Made by a program: the position numbers and the translations under genes. Below, piece after piece: positions 50,048 to 63,890 of a DNA stretch of 64,000 bases. Source of the stretch: Epiperipatus broadwayi. Taxonomy: Eukaryota > Onychophora > Udeonychophora > Euonychophora > Peripatidae. The stretch is from NCBI GenBank assembly GCA_028023455.1, contig JAQFVV010000056.1, positions 60,001 to 124,000 on the forward strand. The letters run 5' to 3'. Position 1 is the first letter of the stretch. Every line of letters begins with the position of its first letter. The notes under the pieces were generated by a model. That model made no database searches, was not told the origin of the DNA, and saw only the letters and a list, made by a program, of their open reading frames with translations.

Positions 50048-50738
50048 AATAATTGGATGGAAAAAAGTGGATCCTTAGTAATCTAGATCAGAGAAGCTAA
50101 TGTTAAAGATTTCAACATTTTACCTAATTATAATTCTCCATTATTTATGCAAAGGTGAAAATGATGATGATAGTCATAATGATGTTGATAAATTTTATGT
50201 GTAAACACTTTGTTTTATCATAAATGTTGCTTATTTGTAAGCACACACACAAATCTTCAAAATCAACTAATTTCCCATTGTAAATAAACCAATTATTCAT
50301 AACAAGCAATGTAATATTATCAACAGCTATTCTTCTATTATTAAAACTACTTATTGACTAGAAATCAATAAACAGACAATGCCCAATTTACTTCACCTCA
50401 GCATTCTAATTTTGCAGCTTTTTTCTTTTCAATAAATAGTAAATACAACTTGTAATACACTCTTATCACCACTACTTTAAATTATACAAAAATGAAAAAA
50501 AAAACTCTTAAAAATATTAAAAGTAATATTCACACAACAAAGTAAAAAAAAGAGAGAGAAAATTTTATACAAATAAAAAATGTAATCAAAAATTATGATG
50601 CAGATCCTGTTTATTTTAATAAACATTTTCCTTGAGTAAAATATTATAACATATTCTTTCAACAAAAATATTTCTGCTTCAAATGATGTAAATGTAACAT
50701 CAAAAAAATATTTACATGAATAGATTAATTTTGAATTT

Positions 50739-50757
50739 CTCTCTCTCTCTCTCTCTC
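50739..50757. repeat. (CT)n microsatellite
   Basis: Nine to ten CT units at this position, isolated in AT-rich DNA. Confidence 0.9.
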
Positions 50758-53700
50758 GATTATATATACTCGAACATACATATCAAATTATGTGGCATCT
50801 ATATCTTAAGATTATAATCATCTATTATTAATTACTAGAAAAAGCTACAGGAATATCCATTTCATTATCACCATGACACATTAGCAAGCCCAAATAATAT
50901 CCAGATCCACAAATAAATGATTGTTAAGAATTATAATACATTAAAGCAAGCAAAATATTTGCATTTACATTTAAGAAATTATTTTTGATAATTTGAATAT
51001 AAAAACACATAGTTAATAAATATTCCAAAGAAATTATTTTCAAAATCCATTTTAACAGTCTTGTAACTGTCATTTAATAATATGTAATAAACGTAGCATT
51101 GTTTTGTACAAGGTGGTATGCATTAGAATCAAGAAATACGATGCCACTTGTATTTATAGTATCAATGTTGCATTTATGCTTGAGAAACAAATTTCTGATT
51201 ATATATATATAACAGTTGTAACATCTGTTTGTTTAATAAGTCTTAGATGTCAAGCAGTTTTCATTTTTATAATGTGAATGACTTGTTAATGATAAAAGTA
51301 ATTTACAAAGAAAGATGTTATACAATGTATTGCCTTATTGCAATTAGATATGTATATATAAATCTACGTATATGTGTTAAAGTTGTGTATTTTGTCAACA
51401 AGTGCTCCTAAACCATCCTTATTACATAATAAATTTAAAAAAATTAAAAAAATATTCACATATTCACTTTCATGTATTGATTACAGATCCCTGTAATTAA
51501 ATTTAAGCATTCAAACCAGGCATTTCTTCTGATAAACATGCAAACTGATAATATATCACAATAAAAAGTTAAATATTTTACATATATCACTCATTTTCTA
51601 GTAATGTGTTTCCTTTAGAACATTAAAAATGATATAATAACTTCTTACCATTTAAGAAATGAAAGGGTATATATTTAAATTATATGCATTTATGGAGGGA
51701 AGATATGGTTAAAAAAATAAAGTAAAAATAATAATTGTGTAATATTAAAATCAAGTTTAAGTTATAATTTTTATAAAATGACTAAAATTTTAATAAACTT
51801 ACATGAATTTAGAAAAAAAATAAAATGATAAAATAGAAATCCAAACAAAGTTAATAAAAATATTTATCAATTACATAAAATTTAGGAAAATAAGATAAAT
51901 TATTAAAGAAAAAGTGAGAAATCTTGATTTATTAACAACAACTTTCTTGGTAAAACAAATTTCTTTGTGAAATAACAAGAGATTATGATATAATAAACTT
52001 CTGAAAATGTGATCAGACACAAACTATTAAATAAGTTTTCTAATGCACTATTACTATTATTATCATCATCATTATTTGAGGCCCAAAATTATAATTTTAA
52101 TTCCTGAAAGAAATGATTATCAGTTTTGCATCTTATAATACTGGCAAAACACACCAAACAGACCTACACTCAGAATATTAAAGAGTACAACAGAAGAGAA
52201 AGATGACAGTCCTCAGAACTAACTACAATATTAATTGTCAAAAATAAAATCATGGTAGTAAACCACACATGTATTTATACATAATAAGACAATGCAAAAT
52301 AAGTGATGACATGAACTCAAAAGGAAGCACCTACATTTGAGAGTAATAAATATGCTAGGACATAGTCTCCAAACATAAGAATGATGAGAATGAACCATCT
52401 AAAATATAATAGGAATAATAATAATAATTGCCTTAAATTAAATAAAACATTTCATGCAAAAGATATGGAATATATAATATCATGAGATAGATGCAACTAT
52501 AATCTCTTTACAAACATATGCTATCAAAATAAATATCCACAAGAGAGAGACAAATCTATATCTCTTGGAAAAATACAAAATAAATGGCAAGATAAAAATG
52601 GGCAATAAAAACAAGAGATAATCTAACACTACCATCTCTTAATTAATACTACAATAATTAAATGATGTGTAAAACGGACAATGTAAAAATTATTCACCAA
52701 AATTGACTTAATAAATGCATGGCCTAAAATAAGCAATAAAAATATACATCAACTTCAACTTGTGCAGCATTAACATATACATTAAAATAAATAAATAACT
52801 CATGATAAGGAACAAATAACACTTTAAAAATATAGAATTATAAAAAAGTAAATATTCTGCAGACTTCTAGATAATGCAGTTTTACAAATAATTCCATAAG
52901 ACAAAAGTTAAAATAAAAATATATGATAAATTACAATAGCATAATATTGAAACTTAAAAATGATACCCAGTTTATCACAATAAATAAATAAAAGTTCTTC
53001 TTTCTGGATGTTCTATCATTCCACAGGGTATAATCTTTGTAACTACCATTCTGTAAACACTAAAAATTTCTCCTCCTTGTTGAAACACAGTAAATTTAAA
53101 TTCTTTGAATAGCATTCAAATATTACCAATAAATAATAGATTATCTGATGAATACGATCACAAAACACATTTTCCCATTCAAATTTCACAAAGAATATTT
53201 TTAAATAAAGCATAGATAATAATGATGCATCTATAACATTTTATATGAATTCATTATTTTTTGTTATCTATTTTTGAAACACATGCTGAAAATAAAACAT
53301 GGAAAGCATTTATTTCTTTGACAAAGTAAAATATCATTGTATAGCAAATTTTAAAACCAATAATAATGATAACAATGAGATATAATAGAGCAGATTTGTA
53401 ATAAAACAGGATACGGGTGTGGTAAACTTGAATAAAAATTAATAATTTAAAAGCATTTATGTTTCATCCATATAGGATATGACTTGTTCTGGTTATTTAC
53501 TGAAAGTAATAATTTGAGAATAATAATGAGAGCTTTGAAAAAATATTCCATTAATATTTTAAGTACAATTTTGGAACAATAATTCAAATCAATAATCTTA
53601 ATTTCATTGATTTAGGAAATAACTCTCCTGACTCTAGTCTGAAACAGATTCAGAAAATATATAAGACAACATTTTGTGAGTGAATGATTTCTGCACCATT

Positions 53701-55760
53701 GCTATGATAATGATAAGTAAATAAAATGTCATTTCAAAGGTAATAAGATTTGAAATAATTTATATTTTAAAAAAAAATGAATGTAATACTTTTTAAATTG
53801 ATGTTAATAATTAATAGAAAATGCATATTAGAATAATTTAAAAAGTCATTCATCACTGATATGTCTTTAAAATGCATTGAAGTAATTAATAAATATATAT
53901 TTGATATAAATTAAATGTTTTTCTATTTATGCTATAAATAAATTTGGGTAAAAAATGTATAAAAGTTCATTTTCATTAAGCAGGTTCTGCTATTTTAAAT
54001 TTAAAAGTCTATTTATTTTAAAGAAGAACAACTCCAAAGAAAACCATTACGTAGAGATATGAAAATTTTTAAAAGAAAGGCATTTTTTAATATATATGTT
54101 GCTAAAGAATATTTAAACACATTAGAATCTTTTAACAATCTTCTTATTCTTAACATATCATATTACTTTGAGCAAAAATATTTTTATGCAATTAAAAACT
54201 GCTTTAAAATACCAAAAAAATAATATAAAGTTTTTAGTAGCTTTCCTATTCAACATTTAAAACATTAAATTAATAATATTGTCTATTATTAATGAGAAAA
54301 CAAGAATCAGCAAAAGTTCTTACATGATAATGATGATTCATGTAGAATCCATTTGAAGTACAAAATTTAAATAGAAATAATTTAACAATTATTGCTCAGC
54401 ATTTAGTTCAAATAGATTTCAAACTTTTTAGTAATTTAAGCATACAACTTCCAGGCCTGGACAAAAATTAATTATCAAGACATATTTAACTTTTAAGCAA
54501 ACAAAAATTTATTATAAGTAATTAAACTGAATAATAGTAAATATAATTATTTCTGCCAGCAATTTATCAAGTAAATTTCCCAAGACCACATATGCATTCA
54601 AGTTTTCATCTATTTATAATATTGATCATATGGTTAATTATGTTTGATAAAATTGGCACTTAGAGCAACTCTTTTTTGACTTTAATTCATTAAAGTTTAA
54701 AGATTAACTGATATCCTGGGAGATATAACTAAAATAAACTAATTTACATAATTGTCTAGACTTTAATTAAATGTTACCTTTCAAGATAAATTTATAAAAC
54801 TAAAAATTATTATAGTGAAAATAAAATAAAATATTGCATAATAAATTATTTCAAATAAAATATTGATTTACATTATTCTTTTAAACAATCTTATACTATA
54901 TTTAATAAATATGAAGGTTCCAGAATGTATTTTTTATAAAGACTTGTAAAATAAAATATTTAAGAATTACATCAAGAAAGTTAAAATAAAATTTATAATC
55001 AAGCTTTTACTAATAAATCAATTTTTTACCTTATTTAATTAACTAGCTTAAACTCACTGGACTGAATTAATCTTTATTACAATTGGTATTAAGAATATAT
55101 ATATATATATAATTTTTATTAGCAAACAACTTAAATAAATTGCATTTTTATGAATAAGTAATTTAATTGTTAACAATGAGCATTAAAAATTTAAATTTAG
55201 CTTTAAAGTTTAACTCTATTATTGACTTTTACACATCTATATTAAAATAATTTTAAATCTCAATATTTTTTCCAATATTAACTCATTAATATTTAGAATA
55301 AGGATATCCCTAAACTAAATAATTTAAAGTTATCTACAACTAAAGCAATTAAGACTTATAAAAGTTCTTATAAAATCATTCATAAGGTGTATTAACATTC
55401 AAATATCAAGCCCTAACAAATTGCCTTACCATAGAAATTAACTTATTGAAAAAAAAAATTAATACAAAAGCTAAAGGTTACAATATAGAATAATAACTGA
55501 TCTCTTAAGAGAAGATTCAACAAATTTTGTTAGATGATTTGTAGAAATACAATTTGACCACAGAATGGTGATACATAGTTAGGTTCCATCATAAGAGAAA
55601 AGCAACCCAATTGACTGCAGCAATTATAAAACAATAGCCTTAATTTTACATGAAAAAATAATAATGAATAGTCAGCAATTTATATTTATAAAAGCACAGA
55701 ACTACACTTAGATTTGGGGACATTTTATAACAGGTACAATGTAGGATATATATATATATT

Positions 55761-56158
55761 GCAACCCCGCGACTTGTCGACGTCGCTATTTCTGTATGTT
55801 CGCTGTTCTGTTGACGATTCCCTTTTACGAACCTGCTGTGTTATTTCGTCCGGGGTTTACATAATGTTTTGTGAAAATAATTTCAAACACATATACACGT
55901 ACGCTTTTATTTGTTTCATACGTAGATTCAGATTGAACCCGAGTAATAGGCGCCAGGAGAACCTTTACAAGCTCGCCACGCACGTGCACATGCTCACTCA
56001 ACTATATCACAGAACATGCCCAAGCATCACTCCAGCGGACAGCAAGAAACGAACACAGCAACACTGTTTCCGAACTAGATCGCACTTTACCGTTAAAACA
56101 ATATTAAAACACCTTTATCACTGTTGGGCCCGCCCTATATCCCCCAGAATAAATTAAC
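55761..56158. other. CpG-rich insertion-like island, unassigned
   Basis: About 400 bp with visibly higher GC and many CpGs (GCGACTTGTCGACGTCGC, GGCGCC, CACGCACGTGC, CCCGCCC) inside DNA that has almost none. Edges are abrupt: an (AT)n run at 55749-55760 on the left and ordinary AT-rich sequence after CCCCCAGAATAAATTAACC on the right. A 147-codon plus-strand frame crosses it (55714-56157); I recognise no domain, and its start lies in the flank. Candidates are a solo LTR, a retroelement 3' end on the minus strand (with the (AT)n as tail), or a captured exon. Confidence 0.5.
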
Positions 56159-59100
56159 CATAACTTAACATTAACATAAGAATTGTATGACAAATATAAA
56201 CGCTATTAATATACTTAAATCTTAACTAAAATATTAAATGTACCCGTCAACTTATACAACATAGATCACTCTCGCACTCATTCAACATTATTTAAATAAA
56301 TTTGAAATTCCAAGCGATCAAATAAAAGAAGTATTAATTAAATGAATGATTTATTTAGAAAAACTGGGTAAATAAAATTATCATGCAGATATATGATTTA
56401 GTAAGTCTAGATAACATAATTACGGAATTAGGTATGAATTTGCACAGATATTTGCTGACTCTTAATTGCACATATGATTCTGGTTGAGTTCTTTAGTGAT
56501 TCAATTTGGTCATCAGTAATTTTATCATTTTACACTTAATGTTTGTAAATCGTTCTCCACTTTAAAGTTAATTTAGCTGGTGCATGAATGTGTGAGCAAA
56601 TGTTAAAATATAACTACCTGTGGAACGAGAAGACTGTAATGGGATCCTGAGCGATGTTTTCCTTAATTCAGCATGCTGGCTTTTGGTGGGGCTTCCAGGG
56701 CATGTGTGGTCCTTGAGTTCATTTTCTCCAAGGTTGAGAGCATTCTAGGATCGATCAGCGGTGCCAGGTGCAGTGTTCAAGTGCCAAGTCATGAATTTTG
56801 GATTCAGCACGCATTTCTGCCTACGGTATCACACAAAGTTTAGGTTAAGAAGTCCAAGTACTTAATCAGAAGCTCTGCCAAAAAATTATAATACTTCTCT
56901 CCCCTAAAATTCAAATTATTTCGCCTTCCACAACTCTTAATCAATAATTAATAATTGTAATTAATGTCCTCTCCAGTTCTGTCTTGCCTTTTTCTTCTCT
57001 CCTTCCTACCTACACCTTGAAATTTTTCCTCCAATCTCTGTCATGCACTCATGAGTCATTAGTTCTTATTTGCTAATTAAGGGTCCTCTTTATTCAATGG
57101 TTTCTGGGACATTTGCACCACGTTGGAATTTAATTTAGTTTTACCATTTTTTTTAAGTATTGTTTTAGCTGGAGCCAGAAGTCTAAGTAGTACAATAGCA
57201 GTGTACACTTTTTATCACCTCTGTTTCTAAATTTGGATTGTTATCTAGACTTTACCAACATACATCCTGCTTATTGTTTCAAATTCTCTAACTTTTAATC
57301 TACTAATTGCCCCCCCCCATTCAAAATATCTTAGATCGCTTGGAATCTTTTAACCTATTGCAGATTAATTAATTTACTTATCTTTTTTCTTTCTTTTTTG
57401 TTTAAAAATGATTTAATAAAAAATTTCTAATTTGTTCTCGATCATTCTTTTTTTTAAAACGAAATAACAAAAAAAAGCAAACTTACAAATAATGATTATA
57501 ATAAATTTAATTCCTTAAAAAAAATAAAAACTCTTTTAATTTTAGTTCAATAAATCTGACAGGTACTCTTGTATAGCTGCGATCTGTTTTAGAAATGGCT
57601 GTTTCTCGTTTATTCTTAAAACAAGATCGTTTTTTAAAAGTTTTGTACCTGTCATTTATTTCGTCATTAATATATATCTTTAACTTTCCTAGGTTCAAAC
57701 CCTATGTAACGCTATTCCGTTACAATATATATATATATATTCATATTCTTCCATTCCTTTTAATGCCTACAATAAGATTATCATGCACAATATTATTGAA
57801 GGATGAAATAGTTAAGAATGAATAATTAAATTAAGATATTTTAATGACTTCATTTTTTTGCTGAAATTTACCAAAAGAAAGCACACAATCTGGTCTTAAA
57901 AAATATTTTAAAATCCAAATTCAAGATTATAAATTGCACCAATAGAAATTTGTCACAAATTTGAAGTGTCACAGATTTGAAATGGTATGATAAATTTGAA
58001 TACCTCAATAATGATTGATAAGGAAGTACACGAAAGAATTACAATAATAGGAACAGCAGAAACAAAACTGTCTATAACATGGAAAAACTGAAATATTACA
58101 AAAATTATGAAATTAAAATTGATTAATGGTCCAATTATTCCAATTTCCATTTACTCTGACAAAACAAATGCTCAAAAAACTCAAATGAAAAAAATATAGA
58201 TGCATTTGGAAATACTGTTCTGGTGAAAAATGGTTCCAATTCTCATATGATTATTTTAGAAAGATCAACAAGAATTTGTCTCTGCTAATAGGGAAATGTA
58301 TGGTGACATATTTTGGACACATAGTGAGATGATCCAATATTATAAGAAAGCTTGTTAGTGAAAAAAAAGTAGAAAGTACCGAGCAATATCCATATAGTCC
58401 AATTACATTGCTATATGTCCAAATTTTTACTATTAGCACATTGATACTTAGCAGATAATTGAGAATAGCATGGGTTATTTGCTCTCTTGCTAAAAATATT
58501 TAAATACACATTTCCTTATCCCTATGATCAGGTTTGTTAGGTATAAGTCATCTACATGAAGAAAAAAAACCTAATCTTATTTATGACTTGAAAAAATATT
58601 AAAGCTCACCATCTGGTCATACTCAAACCTTTAGATCATAGATATTGCAAACCTCCATGACTGAGTTTACAAACATGATTTTTATGTACATGATTTTTTT
58701 ATTATATATTTTAGAATGTATAATTGTCATATGTAAATAGATTATTAAGTAATTTATTAAAACTAATAATTGTAAAAATTAAAATTTTATTACGATTCTT
58801 TATTTTAAAATAAAGTTAAGTACATTAAAATAGTATTGCTATGGAAACCCATTGGAAATTCTTGGATCATCTACTTTACAGACCAGAAATGAATCATTTT
58901 CTTCATGTGTCATTTATGAGAGGAAAGTCAATAAAAACTGCAATGACTGTTTAAATGGGTAATGTAGTTTCTGAGGTTAAAAACTTCAGAATGCCTTACC
59001 TGGATCTTTTCAGTAGGGTAATTGGTCATGGAACTGTAAACAAAGGAATGCTTTAGAAATTAATTTTGATTCTGACAGTCTATTAATTACTGTCTAAAAC

Positions 59101-61165
59101 TGAAAATGTATGACACTTTCTATAAGAAAAACTTGCCCTTTAATTAATTATCAAATGGAAATATTCTTTTTTGAATTAATTTATAAATCTAGTAAAAAAA
59201 AAAGATGTTCTTAATAAGACGAAAAATTACATTGGAATAAACTACTATTTGAAACAAACCAAGAGAAGTTAAGATATCAGAAAATTGTTTGCAGATGTAT
59301 AAAATAATGATTATGTTGGCCATATATATCTACATTCACAAGCTAATGAAACAGAAGTTCATGGAGATATCAATAGGTAATTGAATAAACTTAATATAAA
59401 CTTTTTTTTATGAATTATTATAAATCATTTTTCCTATCTTGAATGCTTTTCATACAATCTTAGACGTAAATATGTAAATACATTTTTATATTATTCTCAT
59501 TCTGTTTATTATTTAAAATTATTGATATTGTTAATTTTGTTGTTTGTTTATTTCTCATTCGAATTTCAAGCAGATTATTTTATTTTGTTATCTAATCAAT
59601 AATATTAATGTGAAGATGTAATGAATAGGAAACATGGCTGAATCTGCCTAAGGAATTGTTTTGTGTGTGTGTTCAGTCTGATTGTTATCCATGACTAGTA
59701 TAAATTAGTCAATTAAAAGTAAAATTTGCAGTCTCTCCACTATGTGATCATCTTTTGGATGTTTATATTTCCTCAAGATTAAAAATAATTTACAAATATT
59801 GTCATTTATTTATTATTTTGATCAATTACCATTTATTAAAAGGTTGATTTCCATTACAATATATATATATAATTGAAATAAGCTTTCAATGAGTTATATA
59901 ACATAAGTAAACTCTCAAAAGACAGATGATACTGTCTCTTAGCATGTCAGACATATGTGTTTAACACTTAACTATTAAAGTGGTTAAATTTTCTTGTAAT
60001 TCCAACTCCTATAATTCAATAAGAAAATCTCATGAATAAGATTTTTTTGACCCTTTTTCTCTTTGTATAATGAATTTTTCAAGAGTCTTTAGCTTATAGT
60101 AACCTAATAAAACCTATTTAAATAGTGTTTTATGCAACTCACATTTATTTATTTATCATAAGATATGTTGCACAGAAGAATATGACTGATTTTATATGAA
60201 ATCATTCTATTATCAATTTAAAAAAAAGAAGTTATCTATTTAGAATTAATTTATAAAAAAATTAATTTCCAGCCCACAAGTCTTGCTATGCATTGAACTG
60301 CTCAATGCAGTTTGTCATTTCCATTAACAATAGTCTGCCTGTATGAATAATTGAAATATAGTACTGCTGAAATTCCCGTGCATAAAAGACTGTAAATGTA
60401 AATAAAAGGTTATTTATTTTTGCAAATATGCATGGATTTCTTCACTTTAGTAATGCTCCCTTTATTGGAGAAGTTTACTCTAAAAATTAGCTAGAGTTTG
60501 TCCCAAAATTAATAAAGAAAAGTGAGGAAGCAACTAAAATGATTAGACTGGAGTAAAGTTACTGTTGATTTGAAGTGAAAATAGATTAGCATTAAAGAAT
60601 AATCAATGATATATTAGTAGATCGACTAGCAGTGATTAAAATCTTAAATGAAATAGTTGCAAGCAAGAAGCAGTTATTTGTTTGTGAATTAAAAAGGTTA
60701 TTACCAGCAAAGAGGAATTAATTGAATCTTAATCAAATTGCAAGAGACAAGTTGGTAATGAAGATGGTTAATATATAACATATAAATTGTGTGTGCTGGT
60801 GCAAGCACTAATACTGCAAACTTTAATTGATTTATTCTATATGTGAAATTAGATATGCTTATTTCAAGAAACATTTGATTTGAAAGAGAAAATATAACAA
60901 CTGGATTAGTCCTGATGGGGAAGAAGCCTATTTTCACCTAAGAAAAATAAAACAACATATGAATATTAAGGGATTATTACCCTTTTATGTTGTTTTTACC
61001 ACATTATTTGTTATTAAATAAATCTTATTATATGTACATTTCAAGCTATATTGTTTCTTTATTTAGATCCCTGACTGGTCATTAGAGACATTAAGGACAA
61101 AGCAATTGGTGCACTAATGACAGAATTACCACTACAGAATTCAACAGGATAACTTCTGCAAACAA
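56159..61165. other. Mostly AT-rich, no gene recognised
   Basis: A less AT-rich piece at 56640-56830 (GGGGCTTCCAGGGCATGTGT) and a B-box-like GGTTCAAACCC at 57692-57702, 20 bp before an (AT)n run at 57720, are the only points of interest. A hairpin at about 60948-60997 pairs AAAACAACATA and AAGGG with CCCTT and ATGTTGTTTT. Open frames of 60-78 codons are unsupported. Confidence 0.4.
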
Positions 61166-61169
61166 TAAA

Positions 61170-62480
61170 ATATGGCAGCACTAAGTTCTGCAATTTGTGA
61201 ATTTGATATAATTCAACATGGACTCATAAAAAAATTATGTAGAACATGTGAAGTATTATATGTTTATAAATAAAATGGAAGATGAGCATCTGAAAGTGTT
61301 GACCTATCTTTATTTTGCAGGTCAAAACATTATACAGTTTGCAAATAGACTTACTGATCCCAAAACATCCAGAAGAACTTCAATATAATGAAGTTGTAGA
61401 AATTTTAAATGGATATTTTTCTCTGAGAGTATCAAAATGAGTAGCATGGTTAAGAATGAGAAACAGAAAACAACTAACACAAGAAAGATATGTGGGCTAT
61501 GATTTAACTCTAAGAAATCTGGCTAAACACTGTAATTTCAGTCCAAAAATAAATGATGTATAATTGGAATATAGCTTAAAGGATGATAATTTCTGAAAAG
61601 TATTGCTCAGTGGCCCTGACCTAAGTTATAAAAGAGCTGTGAATGTATCACACAAAAATCTTTACAAAATAATGTTGGTGTTTATGGAGCCACAGCAGTT
61701 GAGAAAAGCTTTGTTAAGAAATCAAAAAGTAGCAAACTGTAACAAAAAATGAGATTTTGCAATGGTCTGTCATTTTATCAAGAGCAGAGCTATTAATGTT
61801 TTAAAAGTGGACTATAAATCTGAAGGCAGATTGAATTATGAGAATGTTAGTATAAAAAGGCTGAATGTTAGAGAAATGGGCCACATATTTTTATACTGTT
61901 ATTTGTAGTCAAACAATAAAAATGAAAGTGGACAGTGGAGCTGGTCTATCAATGATATCTCACAGGGATTGGATTAAAATTAGCAGAAAATGTAAAAGAA
62001 AAAGAAAACTTCAAGAACTAGATGTGATAGCTATAGATTTAAATGGCAATAAAATTGATATTCAAAGGAAAGTGGTAGTGCCTATAAAATTCATTTCTAT
62101 TGTGAAAATGCTGACACTTTACATTGTAAAAAAAATTGAATTGATTGTTAGGAAGACATTGGTTCTCATCACTGAGTATTGACGTAAATGTGAATAATAA
62201 GTTGTTAAATTCCAGAACTTTAAATACTGGTAGTACCACTATAGAAAATTGGATGCGGAAAAAAAAATAGGATTCCTTGAACTCAATCAAAATGATAAAA
62301 AATGGGGCAAGTTCTTAGTAAGAAAAAAATATAGATATATGACTTACTTAATTATAAATGGACACCCATTGAAATAGTTAAAGTAATGTCAAAAGATATA
62401 AGAATAATAAAATTATAGAATGAGTGGGAATTGAAAAGACATGTTAAACACCTTCAACAATGATACCTTGCCAGATATTC
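61170..62480 (+). pseudogene. Gypsy-type LTR retrotransposon remnant, internally deleted
   Basis: Pieces occur in the order gag, protease, integrase tail. A gag-like stretch at about 61400-61560 includes LRNLAKHCNFSPKINDV, a typical Gypsy capsid segment, with stops upstream. 61865-62182 is a 105-codon frame with the aspartic protease motif VDSGAGLSMI. After a frameshift, LGRHWFSSLSIDV (about 62152-62190) is the stretch linking protease to RT. At about 62355-62440, WTPIEIVKVM and WELKRHVKHL resemble the integrase C-terminal GPY/F region. RT, RNase H and the integrase core are absent and no LTRs were found. The whole is dead. Confidence 0.72.
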
Positions 62481-62559
62481 ATCTAAATAAATCTTAAGAG
62501 AAAGAATTAGAATAAAAAAATTTTTTATTGAAGCATTTAATTACTGATTCAGATCAAAT

Positions 62560-63890
62560 TAAAGTAATTGATGATAAAAAGGCATTTGAATGGGAGAGAA
62601 ATAAAGGCAGAACTACTTCAAAAGAAGAAAGTTATTAAAAACTCTGCAGAAGTATACCTATTGCTTCATGCAAAAGTATCACTCATTAACATTCTGATTT
62701 TTCAAAAGATGACTTACTATGTCAATTGCCAACTATACCAATGCTTTCAAGAAGAAAATCAACTCAATTTGCTCAAAACTATTTTGGAACAAAAAAGTGG
62801 TTGCAACCAGGATTAGAACCTTACAAAAGCATGCCAAAGATAATGGCTACTCCCTCCACTCAATACAAACCTTTTATTTTCAGATATCATTTAATACTTG
62901 TATTTTTATATTGGATTATTTCCATCATCTAATATGAGTATTCAATGTCTTTAGAAAAATTTAACTTTGTTTAAATATTCCAAATAAATTCAACTGTTAG
63001 CAATAGCACATCAAACAGATTAGTATATGTGCAACGTTTCAAGAGGTATTATCCTCCTCTCTTCTTCAGGTGTTGCTGGGCTGACCAATGACAACTAGAA
63101 CAACCCCATCATAAACTTTCAGGAAAACATCATTTAATATTATTTCTAAATTAGTTTTTGTCTATCCAAACACTATGAAATTTATTCTAGATCAATCCTA
63201 TTGATATACCTCTATACTATAAATTTAATTTTTCATTCCTTAATTAAACACATAGCTTCTTGTATTGATATTAATGTTAAGACATTCTTCAAAAAAATAT
63301 CCTTTTGGTAGGCATACAACATGATGCATAGACTTGCCAATCTCATCATTCTCCATCTATTGTTAACATCACTAATAAATAAATAATCAAAATAGTCAAA
63401 TTTTGGTTCCTAGAGTCAAAATATCTTGATTTCTTATTAAAATTAATTTGACAGCTCTACCTATTAGTCGCTTCTTATCATAGAGAATGACCTTTACAGC
63501 TCGCTCTTTTTTGCTATCAATCTGAAGAAACAATACACCATTTTCTAATCCAGTGTCCTACTCTTCTTATATATAGACATATCATTGAGTCAATTACTAC
63601 ATCCCATATTTCTTATAGTGTTACTCTTACTGATAGTATAAAAAGTAGCTTTTTTTTCCTTTAGTTAAATTCACTATTTTCCTTATATATACCCTTTGGT
63701 TCATAAGATGCCATATTTTCTTCAATCCTATATCTAAGAAATTACAATCACTGTTTTTCAATAAAATCTCAAAAATTAAAAAGAGAGAACAGACACTTGC
63801 CATACCAAACATCATTAATGCTACATGGAGTCTGGATACTCTCCCATCACCATTATAACATTTTTTTTTCATTTATTATTATTAATTTTT
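62560..63890 (+). pseudogene. Tx1/L1-like LINE ORF2 remnant, plus strand
   Basis: 62580-62890 encodes, across a frameshift near 62715, LLHAKVSLINILIFQKMTYY and KKKINSICSKLFWNKKVVAT. These parallel SLYSKVQLINQLITTKITYY and SKIKTICNKLLWARKTVAIY of the LINE at 30-32 kb. 63390-63556 reads FWFLESKYLDFLLKLI and then FCYQSEETIHHFLIQC, the Cys/His knuckle with its first Cys lost. Several stops are present. The frames at 62568-62816 and 62719-62937 are the overlapping halves; 63627-63872 on the minus strand is a shadow. A short ATT-type tail follows at about 63872-63890. The piece at about 62950-63110 does not fit this protein (see the hammerhead-like entry). Confidence 0.72.
62985..63085 (-). ncRNA. 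Hammerhead-like motif, third locus
   Basis: On the minus strand: CTGAAGA (63063-63069), a stem AGAGG/CCTCT, and GAAAC (63036-63040). A local hairpin GCACAT/ATGTGC then follows (plus strand 63005-63010 with 63027-63032). GCAAC just upstream of the core can pair with GTTGC just downstream. The conserved strings match the pseudo-LTR motif seen in Penelope-like elements. A cleavage site in the right place is not obvious, so it may be a decayed ribozyme. Confidence 0.4.

Larger units (their letters stand above)
49331..55760. other. Long AT-rich tract, no gene recognised
   Basis: About 6.4 kb with no supported coding sequence or transposon. Notable simple sequence: a 13-G run at 50035-50047, a (CT)n tract at about 50739-50757, and several (AT)n and poly-A runs. 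This is the emptiest part of the window. Confidence 0.5.

Noticed and set aside
55714-56157. 147-codon plus-strand frame as a gene
   Set aside because: Its first codons lie in AT-rich flank and an (AT)n run, and no domain is recognised. Reported only as a compositional island.
57507-57825. Overlapping small frames on both strands near a GGTTCAAACCC box
   Set aside because: No family resemblance; kept only as part of the (AT)n-ending observation.
63627-63872. 81-codon minus-strand frame
   Set aside because: The supported LINE coding strand here is plus, with recognisable knuckle residues; the minus frame has none.
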